DNA of 64,000 nucleotides from Deinococcus budaensis (GTDB lineage: Bacteria; Deinococcota; Deinococci; Deinococcales; Deinococcaceae). The notes beneath the pieces were generated by a model. That model had not been told where the DNA came from and did not search any database. It worked only from the letters and a program-made list of their open reading frames with translations. The position numbers were made by a program, and so were the translations under genes. The DNA lies in the NCBI RefSeq assembly GCF_014201885.1, contig NZ_JACHFN010000001.1:124001-188000 (forward strand). Direction: 5' to 3'. Shown here in pieces: positions 42,422 through 64,000 of this stretch (position 1 is the first letter of the stretch; the number at the start of each line of letters is the position of its first letter).

Positions 42422-42550
42422 GGGCGCGCTCCATCGCGCCCCGGCTTGCCGCACAGGCACATGCTGCCCACCCGGCTGCCGCAGAAGCGGGCCGGGCGTC
42501 GGGTACCGGTTGGGGGGGCCACAGTAAAACGCCGCCCGCAGGCGGTGCAA
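42422..42550 (-). promoter_or_regulatory. Promoter and structured leader of the CNNM transporter gene
   Basis: On the reverse strand TTGCAC (42545-42550), a 16-bp spacer and TTTACT (42523-42528) form a promoter. The leader contains a hairpin with paired arms 42471-42476/42491-42496 plus inner CCGC/GCGG, and a second with perfect 7-bp arms GGGCGCG (42422-42428)/CGCGCCC (42435-42441) just before the ATG. It does not match the M-box or ydaO consensus as I know them. Confidence 0.5.
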
Positions 42551-42655
42551 ACCGGGCGTCAGGTCAGAGCCAGAACTGGGAGGCTCCATAGGCGATGGGG
42601 AGCTTAACACACCCCCGGCCGCCATTATTGAGACCGGCGGAACCTTCGGCGACCT

Positions 42656-43036
42656 TCAGAAAGTCATAAGCCGCAGCAGGGGAGGCCCCAGCTCCACCAC
42701 CCCGACCAGCAGCGCCCCCAGGCTCGCCACCAGCACGGCGCCCGCCGCCGCGTCTTTGGCGACCTTGGCGAGCGGCTGCCATTCCGGACTGGCGAGGTCC
42801 ACCGCCGCCTCCAGCGCCGTGTTCAGCAGCTCCAGCCCCAGCACCAGCGCGCACGCCAGCAGGATGGGGGTGGGGGGAACCCGCAGGCCCACGGCCAGCC
42901 CCAGCGCCACGGCCCCCGCCCAGACCTCGATGCGGAAGTTGGGTTGCGCCCGGTAGGTGTGGGCGATGCCCGCCCAGGCGTACCCTGCCGAGCGCACCCA
43001 GCGCCGCCAGGAGAGGGCCGAGCCGCCCGGGTTCAT
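42656..43036 (-). CDS. dgkA: Diacylglycerol/undecaprenol kinase (DgkA)
   Basis: 126 residues, the standard size of this trimeric membrane kinase. Three TM helices are predicted (~40-56, 56-75, 95-118). The signature is LELLNTALEAAVDLASPEWQ followed by PLAKVAKDAAAGAVLVAS, with the catalytic Glu and Asn/Asp residues in place. In Gram-positives the preferred substrate is undecaprenol; here either is possible. The gene starts 10 bp after the ybeY stop and is in the phoH-ybeY-dgkA block common to many phyla. Confidence 0.94.
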   Translation of the reverse strand: MNPGGSALSWRRWVRSAGYAWAGIAHTYRAQPNFRIEVWAGAVALGLAVGLRVPPTPILLACALVLGLELLNTALEAAVDLASPEWQPLAKVAKDAAAGAVLVASLGALLVGVVELGPPLLRLMTF

Positions 43037-43046
43037 GCGCCGGGCC

Positions 43047-43517
<471 letters not shown>

Positions 43518-43564
43518 GGGGTCAAGGATAGGGGACAGCGCGTGGGGGTGGGGAGCGCGCGGGG

Positions 43565-43786
43565 TCAGTCCTCCCGGCCCCCGACCGTGATGGCCCCGTA
43601 GGCGCCCTGCCGCTGCACCCCGGCCTCCGCCTCGATGGCGAGAATCACGCGGTTGACCCGGTTGGCCGTCTCCCCGAGTTCGCGGGCCAGGCTGCGGGCG
43701 GTGTAGCGCCCCGGCTCGGCTTGAAGCCGCAGCAAGACGCGCACGGCGAGCCGTTCCAGGCTCAGGCCGCTGGAGCTGGTGGGCAT
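43565..43786 (-). CDS. Small winged-helix-like DNA-binding protein
   Basis: 73 residues. The sequence LERLAVRVLLRLQAEPGRYTA followed by RSLARELGETANRVNRVILAIEAEAGVQ reads as a single HTH/wHTH: helix, turn at Pro/Gly, then a recognition helix ETANRVNRVILAIE and a short beta wing QRQGAYGAITV. No sensor domain or cysteines are present. GAGGAG lies 7-8 nt upstream of the ATG. It sits between phoH and ybeY in the same direction, a position usually without such a gene. It may be a local regulator; the target is unknown. Confidence 0.65.
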   Translation of the reverse strand: MPTSSSGLSLERLAVRVLLRLQAEPGRYTARSLARELGETANRVNRVILAIEAEAGVQRQGAYGAITVGGRED

Positions 43787-43874
43787 GGGTCTTCTCCTCT
43801 GGGGGACGGGACGGTCTGGGTGGGGAGACAGGCAAAAGCCCCGCGGTGGGCGGGGCCGGCCGTGCGTGGGGGGG

Positions 43875-44954
<1,080 letters not shown>

Positions 44955-45008
44955 CTGGACTCCTGTCGGGGCACGTCGGCCCCCTGAACTCGGCGCGTCA
45001 AAGCGCAC

Positions 45009-45217
45009 TCTCCCCCCAGTGGTGTGCTGGCGGGAGTCTGGAAGGGGGAGGGCATTGCAACGCCCCTATTGTCTGGCGTGCGGCCGGACCCGGGCGTGGG
45101 ATGATCCACATTTCCCGCCGGAACCGCCGCCCGCCGTGGCGAGCCTGCGGGCAGAGAGGAGAACGGCGCCAGCGCACGACGAGAAAAACGGCGCTGTTTC
45201 TGGCCCAGGGCGTGCTC
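45009..45217. other. Divergent phoH/aroE intergenic region
   Basis: About 210 bp with no ORF or RNA gene that I can support. It contains the aroE promoter at its right end and no clear phoH -10. Confidence 0.5.
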
Positions 45218-45230
45218 TAGACTTGCGGGC

Positions 45231-50760
<5,530 letters not shown>

Positions 50761-50823
50761 TTCACCGCTGGTTCGGGGGGCCGGCGGCCATTCCTCCGGC
50801 CCCCGCCGCGCTACGCTGGGGCC

Positions 50824-51255
50824 ATGACCGCCACCCCGAGAAAGACCCTGAACGTGACCTGGCTGGGCGAGCAGCGCTATGTGGGCGTCAGCGAGAGCGG
50901 GCACCAGCTCTTGATCGACAACAGCGCGACCAAAGTCGGCGTCTCGCCGATGGAGGCCCTGCTGGGCGCGCTGGCGACCTGCACCGCCTACGACGTGGTG
51001 CAGGTGATGGGCAAGAAGCGCGTCAAGCTCACGAGCTACCGCATCGAGGCCGAGGGCGAGCGGGCGGAGGAGCACCCCAAGCGCTACACCCGCATCGTGG
51101 TCCGGCACATCGCCAGCGGGGAGGGCCTGACCCCCGAGGCGCTGGAGCGGGCCGCGCACCTCAGCCACGAGAAATACTGCTCGGTGGCGGCCAGCCTCAA
51201 CAGCGAGATCGTGGTGGAGACGCGGGTGGAGGCGGGCGAGACGGCCAAGGTGTAG
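50824..51255 (+). CDS. OsmC/Ohr-family protein
   Basis: 143 residues, OsmC-like (YhfA/OsmC subgroup). The first redox cysteine is in LLGALATCTAYDVVQVM and the second in HEKYCSVAASLN, both in family positions, so thiol-dependent reduction of organic hydroperoxides is plausible. VSPMEALLGALATC and YRIEAEGERAEEHPKRYTRI are typical. TACGCT (50812-50817) ends 6 nt before the ATG, a leaderless start. A 14-bp hairpin follows the stop and separates it from the convergent maf gene. Confidence 0.92.
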   Translation: MTATPRKTLNVTWLGEQRYVGVSESGHQLLIDNSATKVGVSPMEALLGALATCTAYDVVQVMGKKRVKLTSYRIEAEGERAEEHPKRYTRIVVRHIASGEGLTPEALERAAHLSHEKYCSVAASLNSEIVVETRVEAGETAKV

Positions 51256-51270
51256 AACATGGGGGCCAAA

Positions 51271-51305
51271 ACAGGAGGGGGACGCGCCGAACGTCTCCCT
51301 CCTGT
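51271..51305. terminator. Bidirectional hairpin between osmC and maf
   Basis: ACAGGAGGGGGACG (51271-51284) pairs with CGTCTCCCTCCTGT (51292-51305) over 14 bp with a single G-T pair and a 7-nt loop. Only AAAA precedes it and TTG follows, so U-tracts are minimal. Confidence 0.65.
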
Positions 51306-51318
51306 TGCGTCCCGTTCG

Positions 51319-51903
51319 CTATTCCCAGACGCGCACCCCCGCCTCCCGCAGCAGCCGGATCACCAGCCCCAGCGGAAAGCCGACCACGTTGGAATAGTCG
51401 CCGTCCACGCGCCTCACCAGGACCATGCCGACCCCCTGGATGCCGTAGCCCCCGGCCTTGTCCAGCCCCTCGCCGGTGGCGGCATAGTGGGCGATCTCGT
51501 GGTCAGTCAGGGCGCGGAAGGTCACGTCGGTGCGCTCCACGCCGCCCCGGACCTGCCCGCCCACGATCACCGTGACGCCGGTATAGACCTGATGGGTCCG
51601 GCCCGCCAGCCGCCGCACGAAGGCGCGGTTCTCGGCCTCGTCTCCCGGTTTGCCCAGCAGTTCGCCCCCCAGCGCGACCACGGTGTCGGCGGCGATCACC
51701 ACGGCGTCCGGGGCGAGCCGGGCCACCGCCCCCGCCTTGAGCGCGGCGAGTTCGCCCGCCAGCCGCGCGGGGTCACGCTCGGGGCTGTCCTCCGCCTCGC
51801 CGCTGACGACCACGCGGAAGGGCACGCCGAGATTCGCCAGCAGTTCGCGGCGCCGGGGGCTGCCCGACGCCAGGATCACCTCCGGCCCGCTGCCCTCCGG
51901 CAC
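51319..51903 (-). CDS. maf: Maf-family nucleoside triphosphate pyrophosphatase
   Basis: 194 residues. Maf proteins hydrolyse non-canonical or house-cleaning NTPs (dTTP/UTP, m7GTP or pseudouridine-TP, depending on subtype). The N-terminus EVILASGSPRRRELLANLG is the signature; VVIAADTVVALGGELLGKPG holds the metal-binding Asp, and YTGVTVIVGG and GGYGIQGVGMVLVRRVDGDY are the expected later segments. The GTG start is 2 nt beyond the deoC stop, so the genes are cotranscribed. A hairpin terminator separates it from osmC. Confidence 0.94.
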   Translation of the reverse strand: MPEGSGPEVILASGSPRRRELLANLGVPFRVVVSGEAEDSPERDPARLAGELAALKAGAVARLAPDAVVIAADTVVALGGELLGKPGDEAENRAFVRRLAGRTHQVYTGVTVIVGGQVRGGVERTDVTFRALTDHEIAHYAATGEGLDKAGGYGIQGVGMVLVRRVDGDYSNVVGFPLGLVIRLLREAGVRVWE

Positions 51904-51905
51904 GC

Positions 51906-52583
<678 letters not shown>

Positions 52584-52659
52584 GGTCCCAGGATACGCAG
52601 CCTGCCCGCTGGGAATGGCCCGGCCTCCACTCCCCGGCTTGTCGGCTACCCTCTGAGGC

Positions 52660-53143
<484 letters not shown>

Positions 53144-53151
<8 letters not shown>

Positions 53152-53827
53152 TCTGGAGGCCCTGAAAAAGGAGGCCGCCCTGCGCGCCGTCGCCCTGGTG
53201 GGGAGCGGGATGCGCGTCGGGCTGGGCACCGGCAGCACCGCCAAATACGCCATCGAGGCGATCGGGGAGCGGCTGGCCTCCGGCGACCTGCGGCGGGTGG
53301 TCGGCGTGGCGACCAGCGACGCTTCGGAAGCGCTGGCCCGCGCGGTGGGCATTCCCGTCGAGCCGCTCGACCCCCGCCCGCTCGACCTCGCCATCGACGG
53401 AGCGGACGAGATCGACCCCACGCTGAACCTGATCAAGGGCCTGGGCGGCGCCCTGCTGCGCGAGAAGCTCACCGAGGTGCAGGCGCGGCGGCTGGTCATC
53501 ATCGCGGACCACACCAAGGTCGTGACCCGGCTGGGGGAGAAGGCGCCGTTGCCGGTCGAGATCGCGCGGTTCGGGTTTCTGTCTACCATCGAGCGGGTGC
53601 GGGCGCTGGTGCCGGGGGGGCGGCTCAGGCAGCCGGGGGCGCAGCCTTACGTGACCGACAACGGCAACTACATCTATGACGCGCAACTTCCCGCCTCGTT
53701 CGATCCGGTCGAGCTGGAGCGGCAGCTTAAGGGGACGCTGGGTGTGGTGGAGACGGGGTTTTTCCTGGGGATGGCAGACGCAGCGTTTGTGGCGGCGCCG
53801 GGGGGGGTTCGGGAGCTGGGGGGGTGA
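53144..53827 (+). CDS. rpiA: Ribose-5-phosphate isomerase A
   Basis: 227 residues. It interconverts ribose 5-phosphate and ribulose 5-phosphate. Conserved segments are GLGTGSTAKYAIEAIGERL, the catalytic DLAIDGADEIDP (catalytic Asp), KGLGGALLREK, and VTDNGNYIYDAQL near the C-terminus, where FFLGMADAAFVAAPGGVREL closes the fold. The ATG overlaps bcp by 8 bp, so it is translationally coupled to the peroxidase gene. Downstream is a 435-bp stretch without genes. Confidence 0.95.
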
Positions 53828-54262
53828 GACTGAGCTTCTTGGGCGGTGCGGGCATGGGGGAATTGTCTTTCGAAGATTTGCCCCCACCCCCAGCCCCTCC
53901 CCCAAAGGGGGCAGGGGAGCGAAGCGCTGCGCTCGGCAAGGACAAATCGGCGGCGTTGGGGGACGTGGTTCTCGGCCGGAATGTTTGATCTCGGTGCGTT
54001 CCCGCCTGCGGCCACCGTCTCGCTGCGCGAGCCGACGTGGGGAAGGCGGTGCGGACTCTATTCGCCCTCACCTGTGCGGCGTCCGCTGTGCCGTTTTTGA
54101 AAAGCTCAAGCTACGGCGCCTCTTCTCCCTCCTTGTGGGCGACTCGCAGAGCTGCGTCAGCAGAGGGTTGGGGAGGGGGGTGGCGGGCGCAGCTCGCCCT
54201 CATCCAAGGCCCGGCGCCCACAGCCCATAACCCTTGGCCTCCGCTGGCGACTTTCTTTCCCC
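53828..54262. other. 435-bp gene-free region downstream of rpiA
   Basis: No ORF here shows real coding character. The region contains a C/G-tract hairpin (53894-53917), a run GCGAAGCGCTGCGCTCGGC able to fold, and purine-rich tracts around 54165-54185. It resembles decayed or repetitive intergenic sequence. Confidence 0.5.
53894..53917. repeat. C/G-tract hairpin repeat
   Basis: CCCCTCCCCC-AAA-GGGGGcAGGGG is a near-perfect inverted repeat with one bulged C. It could act as terminator for rpiA or be a dispersed REP-like element. Confidence 0.55.
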
Positions 54263-56323
<2,061 letters not shown>

Positions 56324-56434
56324 GGGAGGCAGCGTAGCGCCCGCCCGCGCGCCCCGGTCTGACGCCGGATGAAGTGCCCGGTGTGGGAAGCTTCACACCC
56401 GCCACACCCGCCCGGCGCGGCAGACTGTGGGGGT

Positions 56435-57349
56435 ATGGCCCAGCCCGATGCCCGCCCGCCCGCCGACCCCGCCGCCTATCCCATCGAGCAACCCGTCCGC
56501 GTCCGCGCGGGCTTTTCTCTCACCTTCGAGGTGCCCTACCCCACCCCGATGCTGTTCGTGGTGCAGCCCCGCGAGCGGCTGGAGGCGACCGGAACCCGCC
56601 AGCGGATTGTGGCCGAGCGGGCCCTGGGCGCGGCCGAGGGCATCCAGCGCTACACCGACACCCATGGCAACGTCGTGTGGCGCACGCTGGCGCAGCCGGG
56701 CGAGTTCACAGTCGGGCACGACCTGATCGCGGAGGTGACCCGCCGCCCCGACCCCGTGCTGCCGCACCTGCGCAAGCACCGCGTCGAGGAGCTGCCCGAC
56801 GAGACCATCGGCTACCTGCTGCCCAGCCGCTACGTGGACAGCGATCTGGTCAGCCAGGAAGCCTGGGACCGTTTCGGGCATATCCAGGGCGGCTGGGCGC
56901 AGGTGCAGGCGATCAGCGACTTTCTGCAAGACGAATGCGTCTACGGCCCAGGCAGCACCTCCAGCACGACCGCCCGGCAGGCCTTCGACAGCAAGCGGGC
57001 GGTGTGCCGGGATTTTGCCCATATGGGCGTGGCCTTTTGCCGGGCGCTGAACATCCCGGCCCGCTACGTCTGCGGCTACATGCCCGACATCGACATCACG
57101 CCCGACCCGGTGCCGATGGATTTTCACGCCTGGTTCGAGGCGTATCTGGATGGCCAGTGGCGCACCTTCGACGCCCGCCACAACAAGCCGCGCGTGGGCC
57201 GCGTGCTGATCGCCCAGGGCCGCGACGCTTCGGACGTGGCCTTTACGACCACTTTCGGCAGCGCCCGACTGGTCCACATGAAAGTCTGGGCCGACGAGAC
57301 GGGCGTGGACACGACGCTCGACGACGCGCCGAAGCCGCGGGTGTTCTGA
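56435..57349 (+). CDS. Transglutaminase-like cysteine protease-fold protein
   Basis: 304 residues from ATG 56435. The core has the triad of transglutaminase-like domains: Cys in SKRAVCRDFAHMGVAFCRAL, His in MDFHAWFEAYLDGQW and Asp in RTFDARHN. An N-terminal beta domain (FSLTFEVPYPTPMLFVVQP) precedes it, as in the bacterial family of predicted proteases or cross-linkers often linked to circularly permuted ATP-grasp genes, none of which is nearby. No signal peptide is present. CAGACT lies 8 nt before the ATG. It is divergent from the DUF255 gene. Confidence 0.9.
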   Translation: MAQPDARPPADPAAYPIEQPVRVRAGFSLTFEVPYPTPMLFVVQPRERLEATGTRQRIVAERALGAAEGIQRYTDTHGNVVWRTLAQPGEFTVGHDLIAEVTRRPDPVLPHLRKHRVEELPDETIGYLLPSRYVDSDLVSQEAWDRFGHIQGGWAQVQAISDFLQDECVYGPGSTSSTTARQAFDSKRAVCRDFAHMGVAFCRALNIPARYVCGYMPDIDITPDPVPMDFHAWFEAYLDGQWRTFDARHNKPRVGRVLIAQGRDASDVAFTTTFGSARLVHMKVWADETGVDTTLDDAPKPRVF

Positions 57350-57518
57350 AAACTTTCCCCTGCGGTCGGCAGCGTTCCGGGGAGGGAGGCAACTCTGACT
57401 TTGACCTGTCGGCAAGCTTGATTGCCACACTCGTCTCTCGCTCCTGAGATGTGGACCCCCGACGGGGGTATTCGCCTATGCGGCACTGGTCCTGCTGACG
57501 AGCCTGTACATTCCAAGC

Positions 57519-58139
57519 GTGAAATACCAGCACCTCGTTGTGACTTTGGCCGCCGCAGCAGTGATCACTTCATGTGGAGGGACGAACAGCCCCACTCCAA
57601 ATAACCCTGCCCCAGGTACGCCTCCTGCTACGGGCGGTGGCGCAATCTCCTTCAATCAGCAGCAAACGGAACGCCTCTACGGATCATGGAACTTCACCTT
57701 CACCATAATCAGCACGTTCTCCGAAACCTACAAATTGAAGACTCTCAGGGCGTCCACAGTGACTCCGGGGGATTATTACCTCGCCGGGACCGACCAGTAC
57801 AACGATCTGGTCATCTCCAGTTACGACTCTGAATACAAAAAGTTCAGTCTGTATGATCCCAGCATAACGATCGATAGGTTCTATACCTTTGATTTCGCGG
57901 GTGCCAACACCATTCAAGGTTGCTACTATCAGATTAACCTGTCCACCAACGAAATGTCCAGGTGCTACCCCATGACGGGAAATCGCTATTCACTGTCCAC
58001 AAGTGCTCTCGCACCCATCACCACAGACGCTGCTCTCAAGGAACAGGATGCGCAAGAACAGTCCGGTGGGCAAACCTCGAAAGACAGCGCGGCTTACAGA
58101 CAGTATCTGGAAGTGAAGGCGCTCGCCTCGCGCCAGTAA
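57519..58139 (+). CDS. Putative lipoprotein of unknown function, low GC
   Basis: 206 residues from GTG 57519. The N-terminus MKYQHLVVTLAAAAVITSCG is a lipoprotein signal with the lipobox Cys at position 19. A Thr/Pro/Asn/Gly-rich linker (~20-42) follows, then a domain with many Tyr/Ser/Thr residues (RLYGSWNFTFTIIS, DPSITIDRFYTFDFAG) and two Cys (QGCYYQINLS, SRCYPMTG). The C-terminal tail is polar (EQDAQEQSGGQTSKDS). No family is recognised. TACATT (57507-57512) ends 6 nt before the GTG, a leaderless start. Base composition is clearly lower in GC than its neighbours, suggesting recent acquisition or relaxed selection. Confidence 0.7.
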   Translation: MKYQHLVVTLAAAAVITSCGGTNSPTPNNPAPGTPPATGGGAISFNQQQTERLYGSWNFTFTIISTFSETYKLKTLRASTVTPGDYYLAGTDQYNDLVISSYDSEYKKFSLYDPSITIDRFYTFDFAGANTIQGCYYQINLSTNEMSRCYPMTGNRYSLSTSALAPITTDAALKEQDAQEQSGGQTSKDSAAYRQYLEVKALASRQ

Positions 58140-58161
58140 GCGTTCCTTCCTGTCATTTAAG

Positions 58162-58204
58162 AGTGCCTGCGAGTTCCTCTCGGTCATAGGGATTCGCAGG
58201 CACT
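58162..58204. terminator. Hairpin between the lipoprotein gene and the PLP-enzyme gene
   Basis: AGTGCCTGCGA (58162-58172) pairs perfectly with 58194-58204 across a 21-nt loop. It sits between convergent stop codons, so it probably terminates from both sides. TTTAA on one side and TTGGATTTC on the other are weak tails. Confidence 0.65.
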
Positions 58205-58227
58205 TGGATTTCTCCGCCTTCCAGTCC

Positions 58228-59412
<1,185 letters not shown>

Positions 59413-59494
59413 GGGGGAGAGTCTAGAGGGGGAGCGGGGACGGGAGGCGCGGTGCGCGGCAGAAGATGACCGCCGACGGCCTTCCGCGCCCTGT

Positions 59495-60700
<1,206 letters not shown>

Positions 60701-60805
60701 CTGCCGGGCATTCCAACACATGCCGGGAGGGAAAAGGGCAGGCCCTTCTAGGTTTTCTGGGGCGTGTCAGCCAAGCCTCGTAAAGCCAGATAATGTGGGA
60801 GCAAC

Positions 60806-61294
60806 ATGGTTGATGTTCTCCCCCTGCCGCGCGGCATCACCGGGTTTATCCAACAGGGTGAAAAACTTCCTTGGGTTGACGCTCCCGACTTTAAACGGGT
60901 GTGTTATGAGGCTGCACGGTCTATGGGTGCTCGTGTCGTCCGGGTGGACAGCGCTGACGGCAAAGTTGACCGAAATTATCATGCCGCAGAGGTGCAGATC
61001 GATGCTAAGCGAATCCTCGTTCTGTGTAACGCGCATTACCCCTGGCTTGCTCTGGTAGAGTCGAGCGCTAAGGTCGAGCTTGGCTCGCCCATCTTTGACC
61101 TGGGATGGGAAGACGTGCCTGCCATGACTCAAGCGCTGGAAGCCTTTTCGGAGTTCCGCGTGCTGGATGTGATGTATCTGGAGAGTGTGCCGGAGCCGCA
61201 GGTGCTCCAGCACCTCTGGGAAGGTGAGGTCAAACAAATTCGGTTGTGGAAGCCTCGGAATATCGGGGAAATCATTTTCAATCCCTGGGACTAA
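60806..61294 (+). CDS. Protein of unknown function, low GC
   Basis: 162 residues, cytosolic, with no signal peptide or TM segment. The last 40 residues read [21 protein letters not shown] and end IFNPWD, a sharp Trp-rich ending I have seen in small uncharacterised proteins but cannot name. GATAAT (60789-60794) and GGGAG (about 60797-60801) precede the ATG. The gene is visibly poorer in G/C at third positions than its neighbours, as expected for a recent arrival. An immunity-protein role was considered because such isolated small genes often are, but no toxin gene adjoins it. Function unassigned. Confidence 0.65.
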   Translation: MVDVLPLPRGITGFIQQGEKLPWVDAPDFKRVCYEAARSMGARVVRVDSADGKVDRNYHAAEVQIDAKRILVLCNAHYPWLALVESSAKVELGSPIFDLGWEDVPAMTQALEAFSEFRVLDVMYLESVPEPQVLQHLWEGEVKQIRLWKPRNIGEIIFNPWD

Positions 61295-61323
61295 CCTCGA
61301 CCGTCCAACTTGGCTGACATACC

Positions 61324-62607
<1,284 letters not shown>

Positions 62608-62645
62608 TCATACCCGGGCGCCGGGGCGGGGCGTAGGGTGCGCGC

Positions 62646-63626
62646 ATGACTCCGCACCAACGCCCACTGGGCCGCACCGGCCTGCACGTCACCGAGATCG
62701 GCTACGGCGCCTGGGGCATCGGCGCCGACATGTGGAAGGGCGCGCAGGACGACGAGAGCCTGACCGCGCTGCGGCGCTACGTTGAGCTGGGCGGCAACTT
62801 CATCGACACCGCCATGGGCTACGGCGACGGCCACAGCGAGCGGCTGGTCGGTCAGGTGGCCCGCGAGCACCCCGGCACGCTGGTCGCCACCAAGATCAGT
62901 CCCAGGAACGGCGAATGGCCCGCCGCGCCTGGCACGACCGCCGAGCAGGCGTTTCCCGGCGAGCACGTCATCCGGTGCACCGAGGCCAGCCTGGAGCGGC
63001 TGGGGTTGCCCTCCATCGACGTGCAGCAATTTCACGTCTGGAACGATTCGTGGCTGGGGCAGGGCGACTGGCAGGACGCGGTGGCGCAGCTGAGGCGCGA
63101 CGGCAAGATCCGGCACTTCGGCATCTCCATCAACGACCACCAGCCCGAGAACGCCGTGAAGGCCGTCGAGGCGGGCGCGGTGGAGACCGTGCAGGTGATC
63201 TACAACGTGTTCGACCAGTCGCCGCAAGACCGCCTGCTCGACGCCTGCCTCGCCAACGGCGTCGGTGTGATCGTGCGCGTGGCGCTCGACGAGGGCAGCC
63301 TGACCGGCAACATCACGCCGGAGACGACCTTTCCGGAGGGTGACTGGCGCCACCGCTACTTCGGCGGCGACCGCAAGACCGAGTTGCAGCCGCGCCTGCG
63401 CGCCATCGAGACGGCCCTGGGCATCCCGACCGCGCAGCTTCCCGAGACGGCCCTGCGTTTCGTGCTGAGCCACCCCGCCGTTAGCACCGTGATCGTGGGA
63501 ATGCGTAGCGCCCGCAACGTCGAGCGCAACCTCGCGCTGGCCGATGGCCGGGGCCTGTCCGCCGAACAGGTGCAAAAGCTCCACGCCCACCGCTGGGACC
63601 GCAACTGGTACGGCGCCGCCGACTGA
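62646..63626 (+). CDS. Aldo/keto reductase
   Basis: 326 residues, a (beta/alpha)8 NADPH-dependent reductase. The N-terminus [21 protein letters not shown] is typical of the YajO/PLR-like branch. The catalytic Asp and Tyr are in [22 protein letters not shown]; the Lys is in LVATKISP and the His position is represented by [38 protein letters not shown] is the C-terminal cofactor segment. TAGGGT (62634-62639) ends 6 nt before the ATG, a leaderless start. It is divergent from the homocitrate synthase gene and is followed by the window's best rho-independent terminator. Confidence 0.92.
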   Translation: MTPHQRPLGRTGLHVTEIGYGAWGIGADMWKGAQDDESLTALRRYVELGGNFIDTAMGYGDGHSERLVGQVAREHPGTLVATKISPRNGEWPAAPGTTAEQAFPGEHVIRCTEASLERLGLPSIDVQQFHVWNDSWLGQGDWQDAVAQLRRDGKIRHFGISINDHQPENAVKAVEAGAVETVQVIYNVFDQSPQDRLLDACLANGVGVIVRVALDEGSLTGNITPETTFPEGDWRHRYFGGDRKTELQPRLRAIETALGIPTAQLPETALRFVLSHPAVSTVIVGMRSARNVERNLALADGRGLSAEQVQKLHAHRWDRNWYGAAD

Positions 63627-63650
63627 GGGGGGCGAGGGGTGGAGTGCGGG

Positions 63651-63687
63651 GGAGGAGGCGGATCCGGGTCCGCCTCCTCCCTTTTTT
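63651..63687 (+). terminator. Rho-independent terminator after the aldo/keto reductase gene
   Basis: GGAGGAGGCGGA (63651-63662) pairs perfectly with TCCGCCTCCTCC (63669-63680) around a 6-nt loop and is followed by CTTTTTT (63681-63687). Confidence 0.9.
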
Positions 63688-63808
63688 CGGGGGCTCGCGC
63701 GCCGTCTCGCAAACCGGGACTCGGCCGCAGCGGATTGAGCGTTTCCTCAGCGATCCGGGAAGCGGCGCGCCCTCCCGCTCCCCTACAGTGCCCGGCGGAG
63801 GTTTTGCC

Positions 63809-64000
63809 TTGTCCAGCGTGCCCGACTCCAGTCTCTCCGCCGACCGCCCTACCGGGTCCGGCGACCACCTGCGCGACATCCTGCGGCTGGCCGTGCCCGC
63901 CAGCGTGGAGGGCGTCGTGCAGCTTGTGTTCAACTTTCTGGCCCAGCTGATCGTGGCGACCCTGGGCGCGACAGCGGTAGCAGCGGTCGGGTTTTCCAAC
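63809..64000 (+). CDS. MATE-family multidrug efflux protein, 5' part only
   Basis: Sixty-four codons to the window edge from a TTG at 63809, chosen because GGAGG (63797-63801) lies 7 nt upstream. After a polar N-terminus (SSVPDSSLSADRPTGSGDH) come LRDILRLAVPASVEGVVQLV and FNFLAQLIVATLGATAVAAV, the first two TM segments of the Na+/H+-coupled MATE family (the consensus is P-a-x-l-e near residue 30 and lGaxAvaAv near 55). The rest of the gene lies outside. TACAGT (63784-63789) is a possible -10. Confidence 0.8.
   Translation, partial: MSSVPDSSLSADRPTGSGDHLRDILRLAVPASVEGVVQLVFNFLAQLIVATLGATAVAAVGFSN

Noticed and set aside
42422..42550. M-box (Mg2+) riboswitch upstream of the CNNM gene
   Set aside because: GAGGCTCC-like words occur further upstream, but the order and conserved core of the M-box are absent and they lie before the mapped promoter.
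60806..61294. Toxin-immunity protein
   Set aside because: Small, isolated and low in GC, but no toxin gene or polymorphic-toxin marker lies next to it.

Overview
The window reads as chromosomal DNA of a Deinococcus-group bacterium. It is very GC-rich with G/C-ending codons. It carries homocitrate synthase (lysine by the alpha-aminoadipate route), a UvrD helicase preceded by a palindrome resembling the radiation/desiccation response motif, and some two dozen genes whose start codon lies 5-8 nt after a TANNNT -10 hexamer, the leaderless-mRNA layout described for Deinococcus. No rRNA, tRNA, CRISPR array, insertion sequence or prophage was seen. The genus call is inference.

Layout. 1-4.3 kb: argJ (cut by the left edge), a secreted protein, a Ser/Thr kinase overlapping holA, and a 4-TM protein. 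4.3-14.3 kb: acyl-CoA metabolism (MDR oxidoreductase, FadB-type fusion, thiolase, glyoxalase-fold dioxygenase, methylmalonyl-CoA mutase large subunit) with GNAT and DJ-1/PfpI proteins. 14.3-20.1 kb: typA behind a possible attenuator, several unknown proteins, a DUF1540 peptide, a cation diffusion facilitator. 20.2-23.6 kb: uvrD interrupted by an in-frame 357-residue intein, the most notable element. 23.6-30.2 kb: Nudix, LRV-repeat and phosphoesterase genes, a MoxR ATPase with a DUF2201 metallopeptidase/VWA protein, and a DUF2726 protein. 30.3-39.3 kb: a FadF-like Fe-S oxidoreductase with an unusual repetitive tail, DegV, a class A beta-lactamase-like protein, an NrnA-like phosphoesterase, a HAD hydrolase and isocitrate lyase. 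39.4-45 kb: two tandem secreted paralogues, then the reverse-strand block phoH - small HTH - ybeY - dgkA - corC/CNNM - cdd. 45.2-50.8 kb: aroE overlapping a CHASE/PAS/GAF histidine kinase, which overlaps a receiver-kinase hybrid. 50.8-64 kb: osmC, maf, deoC, bcp, rpiA, a DUF255 thioredoxin-like protein, a transglutaminase-like protein, a low-GC lipoprotein, a PLP enzyme, a BenE-type permease, an unknown protein, homocitrate synthase, an aldo/keto reductase and the start of a MATE exporter.

Together: fatty-acid and acyl-CoA catabolism recurs at four separate loci: beta-oxidation (fadB, fadA), electron transfer to quinone (FadF-like), methylmalonyl-CoA mutase and the glyoxylate shunt (isocitrate lyase). 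Each has its own operator-like sequence near the promoter. DNA replication and repair are represented by holA and uvrD, and RNA/ribosome functions by typA, ybeY and phoH. Many starts were chosen by the leaderless -10 spacing rather than by a Shine-Dalgarno sequence.
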